From Plazaster borealis (Eukaryota > Echinodermata > Asteroidea > Forcipulatida > Labidiasteridae): DNA of 64,000 nt. The DNA is taken from assembly GCA_021014325.1 (NCBI GenBank), contig CM037470.1, positions 1,116,001 to 1,180,000 of the forward strand. The letters are read 5' to 3'. Of the stretch, positions 1-12,983 are shown in pieces. Below the pieces are notes generated by a model that ran no database searches, was not told the DNA's origin, and saw only the letters and a program-made list of their open reading frames with translations. Numbering within the stretch: position 1 is the stretch's first letter; the number at the start of each line of letters is the position of its first letter. The position numbers and the translations under genes are program-made.

Positions 1-45
1 ATTTATTTTTAATTACTCGGCGACTCATGGTGGCGCTATTGTTCT

Positions 46-225
46 TCGTAAACCAGAGCCGTATATTGAGTTGCGACAACTCTGCGATTAAAAGCCACTT
101 TGTGTCGAAAAAAACCCTGCATTGGCGAATACAGGGTGCCAGACTAGTCTTCCCTTTGGGTTGTACTGCATTTGGACGAAAAAGTGCGTCCAGCAATTGG
201 TGCCGGGACGTCTTAAAAATCCCTC
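46..225. repeat. Family G interspersed repeat, truncated copy
   Basis: This copy runs from a motif reading GAGTTGCGACAACTCTGCG through GAATACAGGGTGCCAGACTA to a degraded GTGCCGGGACG end. The same string of motifs recurs at 41812-42025 and three times at 61670-62285, so it is a dispersed non-coding family. The open reading frames across it are repeat-derived. No target duplication is visible. Confidence 0.7.
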
Positions 226-1412
226 CAACTTAATTGCAGGACGAATAATAATATCTTCTTCCTTACACCTGTCTATAGTTAATGCATGCCGAACTTTGAA
301 CCAGTGAGTTCTCTGATAAACACATGACGTCACGAGCACGTCATAGATAAACACATCTGATCATTATAAGTGAAGTCCATCAGAATGTTCGGGTCGATAG
401 TAAAAGATGTTGTGTATAGCCCCCTTCTTTTGATAAAACAGGAAAACTCCGGAGTACCATAGTCGTGGTCGATTCGGACGAGGCGGGCCTCGCGGTGGCT
501 CTCGTGTCTGGAAGTACCCTAGAAGTACCCTAGACTAGCCGACCATTAAACCTCTTCACTCTATTCCATAATGAATAATCATACTGAATATTTCTGCACG
601 TCATCAAAGGGTCTTTGCCCGTACAGAGGCGTTGTTGTCAACTACATAAAGAGTGTGATCCGAAGTTAGCAGAGTCAAGCTCAAGCGAAAGTCTTGTATT
701 GTATGAATATTATAAGTATGAAGTTGGAATTGAATCGGGAACATTAATAACAAGCATGGTTTGTGATACTAGGCGTTTAATAACATAATTATCATAACAA
801 TAATACGAGACTTCTATACAGCGCATAATACATTTAGCTATTAAGATCTTTTTAAAAAGTTGTAATTCGGTTGATACTGATCTTGTGCTATTCCTGTAAA
901 CGAAAGCTACTTCTAGCATTCTTTCCCTTTTTTGGAATCAAGAAAGATTGAGTAGTGACAAAGTCAGTTATCGAATATCATTTTGTATGTTGTATTTATG
1001 TTGTCATCGAGTTGTACAGTCCCTTTAAGCACAATACGAGAGAGCGAGAGAAGGGAAGATGAAGTGGAGACAGACCTTCGGTTCTCACAGGTGCACATTG
1101 TTTGTCTTCGGATCTTCCTCATCCATGGAACTTACCGTACTCCTCAAGGGAATGAAGACGGCAAACAGCCAAGCTCTCTCATAAACAAACATTGCTTTAA
1201 AGTCACAAAGCAACCTCCTTAGTTTATGATTTGCCTATATGTGTCTTACTTTGTAAGAACGATGAGCTCATTGAGTCTGTTTGCTGTTTCAACCTCGTTT
1301 GGAAATGTCAATAGTTAATCCATTGAAGGATTATAAAACAATGATGGTTAAATTTCGGATAATTGTTCACTTTAGAGGTTGAGTTACAGAAGGTGTCACT
1401 TAAACCAATACA
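226..1412. other. Non-coding stretch, nothing recognised
   Basis: Apart from a short direct repeat of GATAAACACAT near 315-355, I see no gene, RNA or repeat structure I can name here. The open frames are short and have no recognisable domains. Confidence 0.5.
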
Positions 1413-1605
1413 AAACAATTGTGGTCAGAATTGACCCCTGGTCAGAATTGACCCCGACAAGAGTCACAGGGTCACAGACCAATTTTTCTGGTCAGTGTGA
1501 CCCGTTTTTGGTTCAGCATGGCTCGCAATCTATATCAAAAACTAATGATCTGGAGGTCAGGTCATCAGTGCAACGCAGAAAAACAGGGTCATACTGACTC
1601 AACAA
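1413..1605. repeat. Cluster of GGTCA / TGACC motifs
   Basis: The motif GGTCAGAATTGACCCC occurs twice in a row and is followed by several more GGTCA and TGACC half-sites in both orientations. A similar cluster lies at 17335-17480. It may be the remnant of a palindromic repeat. The half-sites look like nuclear receptor half-sites, but repetition alone does not show regulatory use. Confidence 0.4.
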
Positions 1606-1629
1606 ATTATTCTGCCCCCTTGAAATTTT

Positions 1630-1815
<186 letters not shown>

Positions 1816-2056
1816 GATCAAGGTGTATCCACGTTTGTCCAGCTTCATTTACTCTTATCTACAACAGTCTATCGGTATGTGTGTTAAATTTAAATTATAT
1901 TTTAGGACCAATACTAATTATAAGGGACAAAACAAATTGTCCCATTAGCATCTGGTTTTAATTAGGAAGAACAAGACGCTGTATTAATCTGTGACAGTTT
2001 CGGTACGTGTTTACACTGTTCAACACTTTATTCTTTGAAATGTTGCATATTTATCT

Positions 2057-2426
2057 TTAAAGGCATCGTACACGTTTGGTAATTGTCAAAGACCCGTGTT
2101 CTCATTCGGTGTATCCCAACATATGCATAACAAGCCTGTGAACATTTGGGCTCAATTGGTCATCGAAGTTGCAAGAAAATGATGAACGAAAAAACACCCT
2201 TGTTGTACAAATTTGTGTGCTTTCAGATAGAAATAAAAACTTCTTGCAAGAAGTTTTTATTATTTTAGTGAGACATTACCTCTGTCTCAAAAACTACGTT
2301 ACTTCAGAGGGAGTCGTTTCTCACAATGTTTTAATACTATCGACAGCTCTCTGTTGCTCGTTACCAAGTCAGTTTTTATGCTAATATATATTTTGAGCTA
2401 TTACCAAACGTGTACGATGCCTTTAA
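2057..2426. mobile_element. Family A MITE (TTAA target, full length)
   Basis: The ends are perfect inverted repeats of about 25 bp (2059-2083 and 2400-2424; outer motif AAAGGCATCGTACACG). They are bounded by TTAA on both sides, as expected for TTAA-targeting (piggyBac-like) elements. The interior carries TGGTCATCGAAGTTGCAAG and ACTTCAGAGGGAGTCGTTTC, both found again in the copies at 37616-38027 and 45030-45390. There is no coding capacity, so it is non-autonomous. Confidence 0.85.
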
Positions 2427-3139
2427 GTGCTGAGGACTCGTCCCTCTCTTGAAAACGACACCATCAGAAGAACGTATAATAGAGTTATAAACAATGGAGA
2501 ACCATCACGATATCATCTTCTGATTGGATATTCTGAAATGAAACACGAAATAGTCACGTTACAAAAAAGACAACCTGTATTCGGCATCTACTGTTCACGA
2601 ACTCAATGAATGTGTATCGTCGTACAGTGGCTCACATAAGCAAGTTCATTGACGAACGAGGCCTTAAAAAACACTATGACTGTTTCATGAACTTGAAAAA
2701 TGTGTATCAACAACATACACGTTAAAATTGACAACATTCAATAGCCGTTTTTCTGCATCAAACCCACCTGTCTTTATTAATGGGTCTTGTGAAACAGAAG
2801 ATGGTTACCTATGTATCCAGTTACCTGGCTTTAGTAGAACGGGATAAAAATGTTACGCCCCTAAGGACATCGAGGGAATCGATTGTACCACAGGGGCCCA
2901 ATTCCCCACCGTTGAAGATACAAACGCATAATCACGATTTGCAACGTTTGGGTTGTGTTTACGAAGAACTTCATCTGTACGTGAAGATTTATGCTTAACA
3001 AGATGACATTGAAATGGCAATAGATGGTAATTTTGTTTTGAAAAAATATTTGCAAGCACGTGTCTATAAGGTTTCGAGCACTCTATATTCTGTGACTTGT
3101 GTGTGGCCCTTACATTTAGCTCGTACCCCAACTATGTAA
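2427..3139. other. Non-coding stretch, nothing recognised
   Basis: No gene, RNA or named repeat is seen. Short open frames overlap each other on both strands and carry no domain. Confidence 0.45.
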
Positions 3140-3425
3140 TTCAATCCAATCTTGTACCTTAAAATGTAGCCAGAACATTTTAAAGTGTGGCCCCAATCGT
3201 GTTTTGAAATGCTACCGTAACTAAATGTGGTTCCAATCTTGCACCTAAAAATGTAGCCCGGACCTAACTGTGTCCAAACCAATTATTGAAATGCAGCTGG
3301 GCCTAAATGTGGTTCCAATCTTGTACCTAATGTAGCCCGGACCTAACTGTGTCCAAACCAATTATTGAAATGCAGCCGGACCTAAATGTGGTTCCAATCT
3401 TGTACCTAAAAATGTAAAATCGGGC
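3140..3425. repeat. Tandem repeat, about 75-80 bp unit
   Basis: Three degraded units share the strings AATGTGGTTCCAATCTTG, ATGTAGCCCGGACCTAACTG and CCAATTATTGAAATGCAGC. The short core CCTAAATGT(A/G)G is the reverse complement of the motif that builds the minisatellite at 9328-10010, so the two arrays may be related. Confidence 0.8.
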
Positions 3426-4484
3426 CTCAAAGTCTTGGATCGATCATAGACAGTTAAATAAACGTCTTCGATTATGAAAAACATGTTAAGTTAATGATAA
3501 ACTACTATCTTGAACTGACTAACCGTAGCAATTTTCCAGGGAGAAGCAAGTCTTTTTTGAAAGACTAGACAATTATTTGTAGAATAGATGTACACAACAA
3601 TTATATAAAAGTGATTTTGTGTATACACATAATACTTCATTAATTTAAAACAGTAAAGTTGAGAATGTTTTTAGATGATATTGGCGATATTGAGTTTATT
3701 ATAAGTGTCACATGCACAGGTGTCGTTAATTAAAGACACATTTGCCAATTAAAACAAGGTTGCAATGCCTTGTTATGTGTGGGTAAATTTTCCTTCAGCA
3801 TCTACATCCATTATTAGTTCGCACTTGCTGTGCTTCTCATTTCCCTTCTTCTTACTCTGCCAGTAGGTGGCGGTATAACTAACTGACTGGTGTCCATGTC
3901 TTTGTACTTTTATCATGTTGACTTCAACACTTGGTGTCAGATGGTTTGATCTGTGCTCACTTTAGACTGAATGTCACGAAGATAGATTTTAAACAGTGCT
4001 GTTGTCACCCAAGAAATCACCAAACTAGGAACCGATGTTACCATTGGGGTGGTGGCCCCAATCAAGGCATAATGGTATCCTCGATTGGGATAGGTTGGAG
4101 TGAACGTCGAGGGTTCCCCGATAGGGGTAGTCAGGATGAGGTTCCAGTAACATGGTAGAAACTTCCAATTTAGACGATGGGTATCACATGCTCAAGTCAA
4201 GCCCGCCCTCTTCCGTCGAAAACTCCTTTGATAGATGGAAACTTTGAACGTAGAACACATTACTTTGGTTGTCATGAATTCCTTAATGTAGCGAGTGGCT
4301 AAACGTTCATATAAGTATCTGCAACATGGTCTGGAGTTAGCAGCAGATCAATAAGAATGTCTTCCAGTCTATTTACTTATTGTGGGAGTTCCAGTGAATA
4401 TAGACAGAGTGTCACGAGGAACTCGAGAGAACCCCTGTCTGGTACAGACATACGACCTTACTACGCCCCCAAGGGGTAAAAAAC
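3426..4484. other. Non-coding stretch, nothing recognised
   Basis: No supported gene or repeat. The only curiosity is a GGTAGGAACC/GGTTCC-type local symmetry around 4035-4150, which I could not assign. Confidence 0.4.
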
Positions 4485-4875
4485 TTAAAGGTATATTATA
4501 CAGGATTGGTAAGGATAAAAAAAACATCATTGTTTAATTATCTGAAAGCTGACTGATTTTGAGGTCAATGCTAGAACCATTTTTTTTTCTGTGAAATATT
4601 TCCCTCTGAAATTAAGTCATATTCGAAAAAACTAAATCTGAAAGCCTAAAAAAGAAAAGAAAAACCTAAACAACAGCTGATTTCAGTTGTTACAACCGAA
4701 ATAAGGGCAATTTCTTTACATGCTGAAAGTTGTGCATGTTTTCTTTATTAACTATTTTCTTCTGACTCACACATTGGATGAAGCCCAAATTTTCACAGGT
4801 TTGGCATTTCATGTATGTGATTGATCACACAAAACATGAACACTGTCTGCGACTATTTTCGTCATCAACCTTTAA
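4485..4875. mobile_element. Family A-like MITE, diverged
   Basis: The segment begins TTAAAGGT and ends ACCTTTAA, giving short inverted ends inside a TTAA duplication. The right part holds CCCAAATTTTCACAGGTTTG, close to the TTTCACAGGTTTG string in other Family A copies. The long terminal repeats of the 2057 copy are not present, so membership is inferred from the ends and one internal block. Confidence 0.5.
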
Positions 4876-5489
4876 GTTGAGACAACCCAATCTAGCCCAC
4901 AGAAATAATGGACGATGTTGGGGTTGGATTGCAGACGGAGTATAGGGATGTGTTTCGATTTTAATTAAGAAGGATTAAGGCAATGTTTTGAATTGTCTGA
5001 GAGATATTATGAATACATTTTCTGAAAGTTCTAAAATCCTTGTAGTTTGGATGGAAATTAGACTGAGTGGGATAAACACAGTCTATGAGATGTCTCTAGA
5101 TCTGGGGTAGATATGACGAAACCTATAACATCATGATGCCAAAAGAGCCACAGAGTTTGTAGATTTCCTACTAGACCAAAGTGTACACTAAGGCAACTAT
5201 AAAAATGCCAATGTCCAAATTTTAATAAGCAACATGAAGGAATGGGGCACATCTCAAAAACATCTCTGCTGTTATTTTTACATCCGTTTGTTTTTGTGTG
5301 GATAAGATACAGAAATGAACTTGTTCTCGTAAAAGGCTTTGTTTTGCATTTTTCAACGATTTTGTTTACCTAAATGTGCTGTTTACATGTTCTTGCCTGA
5401 GTTAATTCAAGCTTGTTTGTTTGCTTCAAATAATTTTTTATAATTTGGTTTCATCTAACATTGACACTCCGTATTTTGTACACAAAAGA

Positions 5490-5690
5490 TACTGACCGAG
5501 TTTTGTGCTGCCCCCTCCTAACCAAATCACTGACCCCTGTTGATGGATACCCCTTCCAGGACGTATGGCATGGTCCAGCTTAAGAAATAATCATGGCATA
5601 TGAGCTGACCAGTGTGTATGATGTGGTTTAAGACAATGGAAATATTAAAAAAAATGTCGGCATGTGCTGACAACGTACCTCTATGCTGGG
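5490..5690 (-). mobile_element. Family C MITE fragment, inverted
   Basis: In reverse orientation this matches the elements at 14461-14870 and 18434-19012. Shared strings include ACTGACCGAGTTTTGTGCTG, GGCATGGTCCAGCTTA and the terminal GTCGGCATGTGCTGACAACG. Only one half of the element is present. Confidence 0.7.
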
Positions 5691-7869
5691 TTTTAATATG
5701 AGGGAGTATCTTGTCAGCCAGAAAAAATGCCCTAGAATGCTCAGTGTCCCTTTTTGAAGGTCACATTGTGTTTTGTCCACGAAGGAAAAGGTAATAGGAT
5801 GCTTGCGTGAACTGATGAGAACTAAGGCAGGGATATTATTCCAATCGTGCAGGGAGAAAGTGAAAGCTGAAGAATTGGCAGGATATTTTCTTGCGCTGGA
5901 AGACAATAAAACAGGCTCTTCAATTTCGTTTACTTAATAATTGCTTTCATTTTAAACTATAATTTTGTTCCACAGAATTTGGGAAAGTACTGAGTAAATA
6001 GTGCTTAATACACATCGGTGAAAGGGTAAACAAAAACATTATTCTTCATCCCCGATGCAAAATTAACATCTATTAAATATACAAATAATATTTCTAAATA
6101 CAAAGTAAAAAATAAAAAATATAAAAAATGAAATAAATATAAATCAGGAGTGAATCGTCTTTATACGAACATCCACTTAAAAAAGGCGAGTAAGGAATAA
6201 AAAAAAAATAAAAAAAATTGTGGTGCTTGAAATATTTTGCCTTTTCCCTTCCACTTGTTTTCACAGTACGGACCTTCAATTTGTGAATTAAAATCTACGG
6301 TACTCGACCCGTCTGAAAATAGATCACAATGGCTCACCTAAGTGGGACTCTTCAACTTCCATAAACAAAAATATCGCAAGCACTTAACAAATGATGTGAC
6401 GCCAGCGAACGTATCTAAAATGCGTCTACCTGTAGGCAGCAGATTTATATTCATCGCCGAAAATAACCAATAAAATGACTTAAGGGTTTTAGCGAGGAGT
6501 TGAAAATGGGACTCGGAGTAAGATATATCTGAATTCGGACTCTCCATTGTCTTGGAGTAGAATCAGTTTTGGGGCATGAATTGTAACCCGAGTTAAGGAG
6601 TATTGTTGGCTGTCAGACAGGCCTGTCTTGGCTGGGGGTAACTCGACCGCGCCAAGACGTTTTTTTGGCGTTGTGGGAAAAGGTGAGTGCCGCCGGCAAT
6701 CCGGTTATTTTGTCTGCAAGAGTCCCACGCGCCTCTTGGTGGTACTGTTGTCTTCTCCTTAGATCTCACAGGAGCTAACTGTGAAATTAGGTTTTTTCAA
6801 AATGGTAAAAGAGGACATCCTTCGATTACTTTAACTGATTCAAGAATTGTCATTTTGCCTCCATTTTTAGTCCTGCATGCCCCCAATTCAAATCACTCAT
6901 TTTGCCCTAATTCTTTGTGATGTGGTGAACAATATTATAATGTCATCTTATGTTTGTGTCTTCCATTGAACTTATGATTTACATGTACTTTTATTTACAA
7001 ACAGAAATATAAATCATTTTTTTAATCTTTATTTTGTTACTAGTCGTCCTGTTTTTTTGTAAAACAATTATTGTTTCTAAGAACCTATCAGCATCCACTT
7101 TCTGAACTTATATAATACGAAATTAGTGTGGTTCTCAGTGCATGACTAGGGTTTGCGGTTCGAATCCAAACAGGTGCACTGATCTTATTAATCTTATAAT
7201 AGATGTCATAGTTAGGGAGAAAATATATATATCGGGATTTTATCTGGGCGATAAAGTGTAACTATTGCAGTTGTATTAGACACTTGTGGAAATGAACATG
7301 AAATGAATGTATTGAATAAGCAGTCACTATTTCGAAACAACTGTGTCTTTTATAACAGCTGGAAGTAATTGTTATTATACATTAAAAAACTATAAAATTT
7401 ATTGGTGAGAGATTAGTTGTTTCCTGCTTTGAGTTTATATCCCTTAATGCAGAGATTGCAGCATGTCTTTGACTGTGAGATTCAGCCATATAAGACGTAG
7501 AATGGTCCACCTATTCTGTTAAGGTTTCCACCTGCTTCTTAAAACCTCTCTGGACAATTCCCAAGAGACTCAGAGCGCTCCTAGCAAAATTGACGGTCTG
7601 TTCGAAGCAGTCTCCCCTCACGCGTACTCAACTGAAGTTAGGTTTGACGTTACACGTCCCTATTACTTCATGTGCTCTCACAGACTACTTTTACTCATCA
7701 TTAATTTAAGAAAACTAAAATCATTCGGACTCTTTAAGTGTTATTGGATCTCTCCTTTGAGGTCACGATGTCGTCGCCAGGTCCGTGGGGGACACACTCA
7801 TGGTGAACTGTTGTGCCAACCAGCTCCTTAATATATCCTCGTGTACAATCCAGGCCATAATATAACCTA
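5691..7869. other. Non-coding stretch; possible tRNA-like B box
   Basis: No gene is supported. A GGTTCGAATCC string at about 7158-7168 has the form of an RNA polymerase III B box and sits in a stretch that reads like a decayed tRNA-derived SINE head, but the remaining arms are not clear. The AAAAGGTGAGTG at 6677 resembles a splice donor without a convincing exon. Confidence 0.35.
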
Positions 7870-8046
7870 AAGGTGGACCATTCTGTAACCAGGTAATGCA
7901 CATGACGTCATTGAGTAGGGCGCCCTCGCCTAGAGGTCAAGACGGGGTCGTTCATTGACCAATCTTGTGCGCCGCGCGTACAAATCTGTGCGTTGTCGGT
8001 GTTGCATCATCGGTTTACGTCTAAGATTGCGGCTGGATGACTTCAA
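7870..8046. mobile_element. Family H MITE-like repeat
   Basis: Reads ATGCACATGACGTCATTGAG, then GGGCGCCCTCGCCTAGAGG and a right end with GCGGCTGGATGAC. The inverted counterpart is at 24983-25170, where the same blocks occur in opposite order and strand. The element is about 180 bp with imperfect inverted ends and no open frame. Confidence 0.65.
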
Positions 8047-9327
8047 TTCATTATGTCTACCCTTAAAAACATACAATTATTACTCAGAGGCATTTCAAAA
8101 TTTCGACCCTGTCCAGGGCTCATAACAAGAATATTCTTTGCGATCAAAAGTTGCAACAACCTAAATGTAAGACGTTTGTGTTTAGTTTGTGTTTCACAAG
8201 AACAAGAATGCTACATTACATGTATTTACTTCTGTGAGTAAGTCCTATCACCATTGAATTTTCAACATATGGAACCGTACTAATTTTCTTCATTTATTGA
8301 AGATGTATTTTCATGAATGGTTCACTGTGCTTCTTATCTGCAACCCTTACCATTCCTTCCCTTCCCATCATTTTCCTCCCAGCCTCGTTTTGATGTCGAA
8401 AGTGCACATGGAAGAAAAGCTGCCATTGATGCTACACGAACCATGCCTTTACACCTTCACAACGCTCGTCCAATCTTGCTTTAACCACTTTTCAATAGCA
8501 TGGAAGTAAACCTCCCATAACTGCACCATCTCATCTAAACCCTTATCCCCCTTGTACTCACCCTTGTTCTCATCACCTCACCCTTTCCTTCAGCCTCATC
8601 AATCTCCTCTCTCATCGCCACTCCGTATTAAAGAAAAGACCTCGTAATACGATCGTTATTCAAACAGCCCCATTGACGTAATTTGATGATCAGCTAGAAT
8701 ATACACACTCCGAAAAATTATTTGTGTAACAAAGACGTCTTGGCAATTGTAACCACGTAAATGGGATTCCAAGGGTTACACACTTATAGTTTATTAACAC
8801 CCTCGGCTCAAGAGAATGTCTTAAGAACACAGATTTAAATATCTTTCATCTATTGTTTGCTATTTATTACCAAATTGCTGAATGTGTATGCTGGTTAATA
8901 TCAAACACCCTCGTTATTTGAGAGGTTTGTTAAAGTGTTGTTGTCCGGTCACGAGTACTTTCAGTTTTATATTTATCTTTGCTTTCAAGTAACAGTGTAC
9001 TGCCTACCTGTAATGTTATAATCACGCATGTTGTATGTTAACTAATCTACACATTTAAGCGAAGGACCCACATAACAAAAGGGATATCACCATCTCGCTT
9101 GTTACCCATATGGATAGTGTTTAGTGGACTTGTAATGGGGAGAAACAATTGAATGTTCTCAGATTACACGAAACGTGAAACCGAAGATTTGGTAAGTTTG
9201 TTTAAGTTCAGGACATTATAGCCCAAGTGTAGCACATGCGAAATGAATGTGCAGCTCATATCACGTACCTGAGTGTATCCCGGCCTTTTGTAGCTTCGGC
9301 TTTGTAATGAATTGCAGTCTGAACTTC
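8047..9327. other. Non-coding stretch, nothing recognised
   Basis: Pyrimidine-rich around 8330-8640, otherwise AT-rich. I see no gene, RNA or repeat I can name. Confidence 0.45.
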
Positions 9328-10010
9328 ATTTAGGTACAGGGTTAGGGCTACATTTATATACAGAGTTGGGATCACATTTACGTAGAGGGTTTGGGCCTTA
9401 TTTATGTACAGGGCTGGGGCCAGATTTAGGTACAGGGAATTGGGGCTACATTGACGTACAGAGTTGGGATTACATTTAGGAACAGGGTTGGAGCTTCATT
9501 TAGACACAATGTTGAGGCTATATTGCGGTACATGGTTGGGGCAATAATATTTAGGTAGAGGTCTGAGGCTACAATTAGATACAGGTTTGAAGCTACATTG
9601 AGGTTGGGGCTACGTTTTGGTACAGGGGTGTGGTTTAATTTAGACACGTTGTTGAGGCTATTTTGCGGTACAGGGTTGGGGCAACATTAAGGTAGAGGTT
9701 TGGGGCTACATTTAGGTACAGGGTTTGGCCACATTTAGGTACAGATTTTGGGACAAATTTAGTTACAGGGTTGGGGCCACATTTAGGTAGAGGTTTGGGG
9801 CTACATTTAGGTACAGGGTTTGGCCACATTTAGGTACAGATTTTGGGCCAGACTTAGGAACAGGGTTGAGGCTACGTTAAGACACAGTGTTGAGGCTATA
9901 ATGGCGGTACAGGGTTATGGCAACATTTAAATCCCGTGCTACATTTAGGTATGAGGCTATGTTTAGGTCTTGGGCAACATTTTGGTGCCGTTTGAAATGG
10001 CTATAATGCT
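9328..10010. repeat. Degenerate minisatellite, about 25-bp core
   Basis: About 680 bases are made of diverged copies of GGGGCTACATTTAGGTACAG and variants (GTTGAGGCTATATTGCGGTA, GGTTTGGGGCTACATTTAGG). Some copies form a higher-order unit: a block at 9684-9740 recurs at 9784-9840. The minus-strand frames with repeated Asn-Val-Ala-Pro-Asn come from the repeat and are not genes. Confidence 0.85.
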
Positions 10011-10315
10011 AAACCGCAGCTTTAAAGGGTTTCATTCTGAGCAATGTACTTGTATCGTTTGATTAATGCGTTAACGAACTTACCCAACCATTGTGCATCC
10101 ATCTGCCGCATATCACAATCGCTGTCATTAGCTGACTTATCAAGAACGCCATAAATGACATACTGTAATTATCACATTTATGCTATGTTGACTTCACAAG
10201 GGTGTCATATTGGAATGTCGGCTCAGACGGCTCAGAGAGAATGCTTAAAGGGACACCTTGCCTTTGGTTGGGCAATTTGGGCTCAAAATGGGTTTGTTGT
10301 TATCCTAAATGCCAT

Positions 10316-10550
10316 ACACTGCAAAAACTGGCGTGTTAAAATTGACACCTTGAGTGTTGCCACATAATAGATACCGAACAGAGAATCAAAATTAATATAA
10401 TGGGGTGTTAAAACAGCACAAGTATAGTTGTGTTTTTTTTTGCAGAAGTTAGTGTTATTTTAAATCTGTGGTGTAAAATTTGATTTGTTTTTTGTATCTA
10501 TATGTAACAACACCCATGGTGTCAATTTAACACCCCAGTTTTGGCAGTAT
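10316..10550. mobile_element. Family D MITE (ACACTGCAAAAACTGG ends)
   Basis: Terminal inverted repeats start ACACTGCAAAAACTGGCGTG and end ACACCCCAGTTTTGGCAGTA. The interior has further symmetry around GGTGTTAAAA and GTATCTAT. A second copy lies at 12258-12492. The TA at the outer edge suggests a TA target, as in Tc1/mariner-type MITEs, but the boundaries are not certain. Confidence 0.8.
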
Positions 10551-12257
10551 AACGTCTCCTATAGTACATCTTCTCTTGTTCTTCCTAAAGCCACAATTTC
10601 CTTCAAGACAGTATTTCTTATAAACATGTCTGTCACCTGTAGTCTCTTCTTTCCATCTACATCCAATCTTACTTAAAGTATAAAGACCCTCCCTGGAGTC
10701 TGCATGACTAAATTTACCCTGGAATTAACCAAACTCTGCCGGTATCTTTAACACTATTTCTTCCCTCGTGTGGCCAAGACTCTCACAGAAACATTACTTC
10801 TGTTGCCTGTTCCCTCAGTGTTTCCCTGCGGTGGGACTTTGGACAGAAAATATATATATTTGACGAATAACAGTTACTGTAAAACTGTTTTCATCATTAC
10901 CGAGATTGAAGGAAGATGTTCCGCTAAGACCCTTAGGGCTTTGTTACGACACGCATGAAGGAGTTCGGAGCAGTCAGAGGAATTTTTATATAAACTCCTA
11001 TATGAGGAGATCCAACAACATACATATCCAACTGGTTTATAGTGGTACCCTGAGGGCCGTGGAAAACCAAAATAAAATACAGGGTTCATGAGGCGATAGT
11101 TTGATATTATTGCAATGGATTTGAACATTCATCGTCTTCGACATTCGGAGACAGCTGTTATTTGTTGATTTGTTTTACTGAGTGGAGGAAACTCAATTAA
11201 CCAGAAAGTAAATATATCAGGAAATGTTTTGAAAGTCACGGCCAATTTTAGCCTTCTTTGAAGCAAGACAATATTCTAAAACCTACTGAGGGTTCATCTT
11301 ATAGCATTCATTATTTTGTATTACTTGAACATTTTGTAAATTATTAAATATCATGCTTAAGTATTATTTTTTTAAAAGTTTTTTCTTCTTCTTCTTGCTC
11401 TTTTGAAGTCATTCTGATTGTCAGGCAGGCTTATCAAACTATCAATAAATCATAGAAATACAAATTTGATGATTAGGCTACTTAATCTTTGTAAATTACT
11501 TTTCATAAACTCACTTAGTTCAATAAGTTGCATATCTGCAAAACCTCTTAAAGGTAGAGTATGCATTTGATGAGACGAGTCTTTATTTTAAACCAAAGTA
11601 GTTTGGTTTACCGTACACAAAAGAGAGTTAAAAATGGCATTAACAGAACGCTAAGATGACTCGAGTTCCACGTACTAAGAGCATTATTTTATTCTTCGTT
11701 TTTAGAGCGAAAAAGGGAAGCAATTTTTAACTTAAATTTTTAAACCATGGCACTATGCATTTCATACAAAGTCAATCTCCTCTCCAGTCTTGCTCAAAAT
11801 TATGAAAGTAGCGTTATCTTTCTCAGACAATCAGTGTTTTCATTCCCTCGATCCCCCAGTATACCGCCCAGGTGCTATTTGCCCCGGCCGGGACCCCTGG
11901 TTCCACTTCGTTGAGCATGTCACATTCACTTCATCATTGTTGGCACCGAGTGAACGACGAACGGCATTTAAAAATAATATACATCCGTTAAATTCACCCT
12001 GGGAAGCGAGCAGATAACCATTATGTTCATCTGTGTGGCCTCATGGAATTCTCTAGTGCTTTGGATTGATTTTTATTCGACGATGAAGTATAAGTCTCGG
12101 TTTAAGAATTTGTTAAAGGTTAGTTTTTTGTAACACAAACATCATCTCCATCATATTGTACTTAAACGACATTCACCGATGGTTATAGCTCTATGATTGG
12201 ATCGATCTGAAAATAATATTTCATCAAGATGAGTGGACCCATTTGTCAGGAGTTATG
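10551..12257. other. Non-coding stretch, nothing recognised
   Basis: No supported gene. A small inverted motif CCAAAGTAGTTTGG lies at 11594-11607. Other open frames are short, unrelated to known domains and lack splice context. Confidence 0.4.
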
Positions 12258-12492
12258 TACACTGCAAAAACTGGGTGTTAAAATTGACACCATGGTTGTT
12301 GTCATTATAGATACCGAAGAAAGAATCAAAATTAACATCTAGGGTGTTAAAATAACACCAATGTAAGTGTTTTTGCAGAAATTAATGTCATTTTAACACC
12401 TTATGGTGTAAATGTTGATTATTTTGTGGTATCTATAATTATGTGACAACACCCATGGTGTAAATTTTAACACCCCAGTTTTTTGCAGTGTA
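12258..12492. mobile_element. Family D MITE, second copy
   Basis: Ends TACACTGCAAAAACTGGGTG and CCCCAGTTTTTTGCAGTGTA are near-perfect inverted repeats. The interior repeats the GGTGTTAAA motif, and the long near-palindrome could fold into a hairpin. No coding capacity. Confidence 0.85.
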
Positions 12493-12555
12493 CCATAAGC
12501 TCATTTGTAAACTATTATAATTTTACAAATGTTACCATGTCTTACCAATGTTGTG

Positions 12556-12559
<4 letters not shown>

Positions 12560-12589
<30 letters not shown>
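12560..12589. repeat. (TA)n microsatellite, left of tRNA-like array
   Basis: About 30 bases of TA repeat directly abut the first tandem unit at 12590. A matching TA run (13399-13424) follows the last unit, so the array sits between two TA tracts. Confidence 0.9.
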
Positions 12590-12592
<3 letters not shown>

Positions 12593-12665
12593 TGCGGTTG
12601 AATGGCTTTCTGACTGGCACCCCCCGAACAAAGATATTGACAAAATAGGGAGACCGCCAACATAG

Positions 12666-12738
12666 GGCTAGATAGCTCAGTTGGTAGAGCGCCGGCACGT
12701 TAAACCGGAGGTCGTTGGTTCAAATCCCACTCTAGTCA
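12666..12738 (+). tRNA. tRNA-Asn(GTT)-like sequence, copy 1
   Basis: A 73-nt cloverleaf can be drawn: a full 7-bp acceptor stem (GGCTAGA with TCTAGTC, one G-T pair), D arm GCTC/GAGC, anticodon arm CCGGC/ACCGG with loop ACGTTAA, and T arm GTTGG/CCCAC. The anticodon by position is GTT (Asn). Oddities are C instead of the universal T at position 33, one A-C mismatch closing the anticodon stem and one mismatch in the T stem. It may be a tRNA pseudogene or SINE head rather than a working tRNA. Confidence 0.5.
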
Positions 12739-12983
12739 ATTTTTCTTTGTTCAACCCAAAATCATTTAATATTTACCCAGTCAGTTTCCCTTGTGGTCCA
12801 TTACTTGAATTATATGATATATAAAAAAAGTCGCATCCCCTTAAGGTGATCCCCGGCTGCCGCTTCCCAGGTTGTATCGTATGGGTGTGATCCCTGGCTA
12901 CACGGCAGTTTGCGGTTGAATGGCTTTCTGACTGGCACCCCCCGAACAAAGATATTGACAAAATAGGGAGACCGCCAACATAG

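Noticed and set aside
9426..9829. Minus-strand frames rich in Asn-Val-Ala-Pro-Leu-Tyr repeats
   Set aside because: They translate a degenerate minisatellite; there is no start context, splice site or domain.
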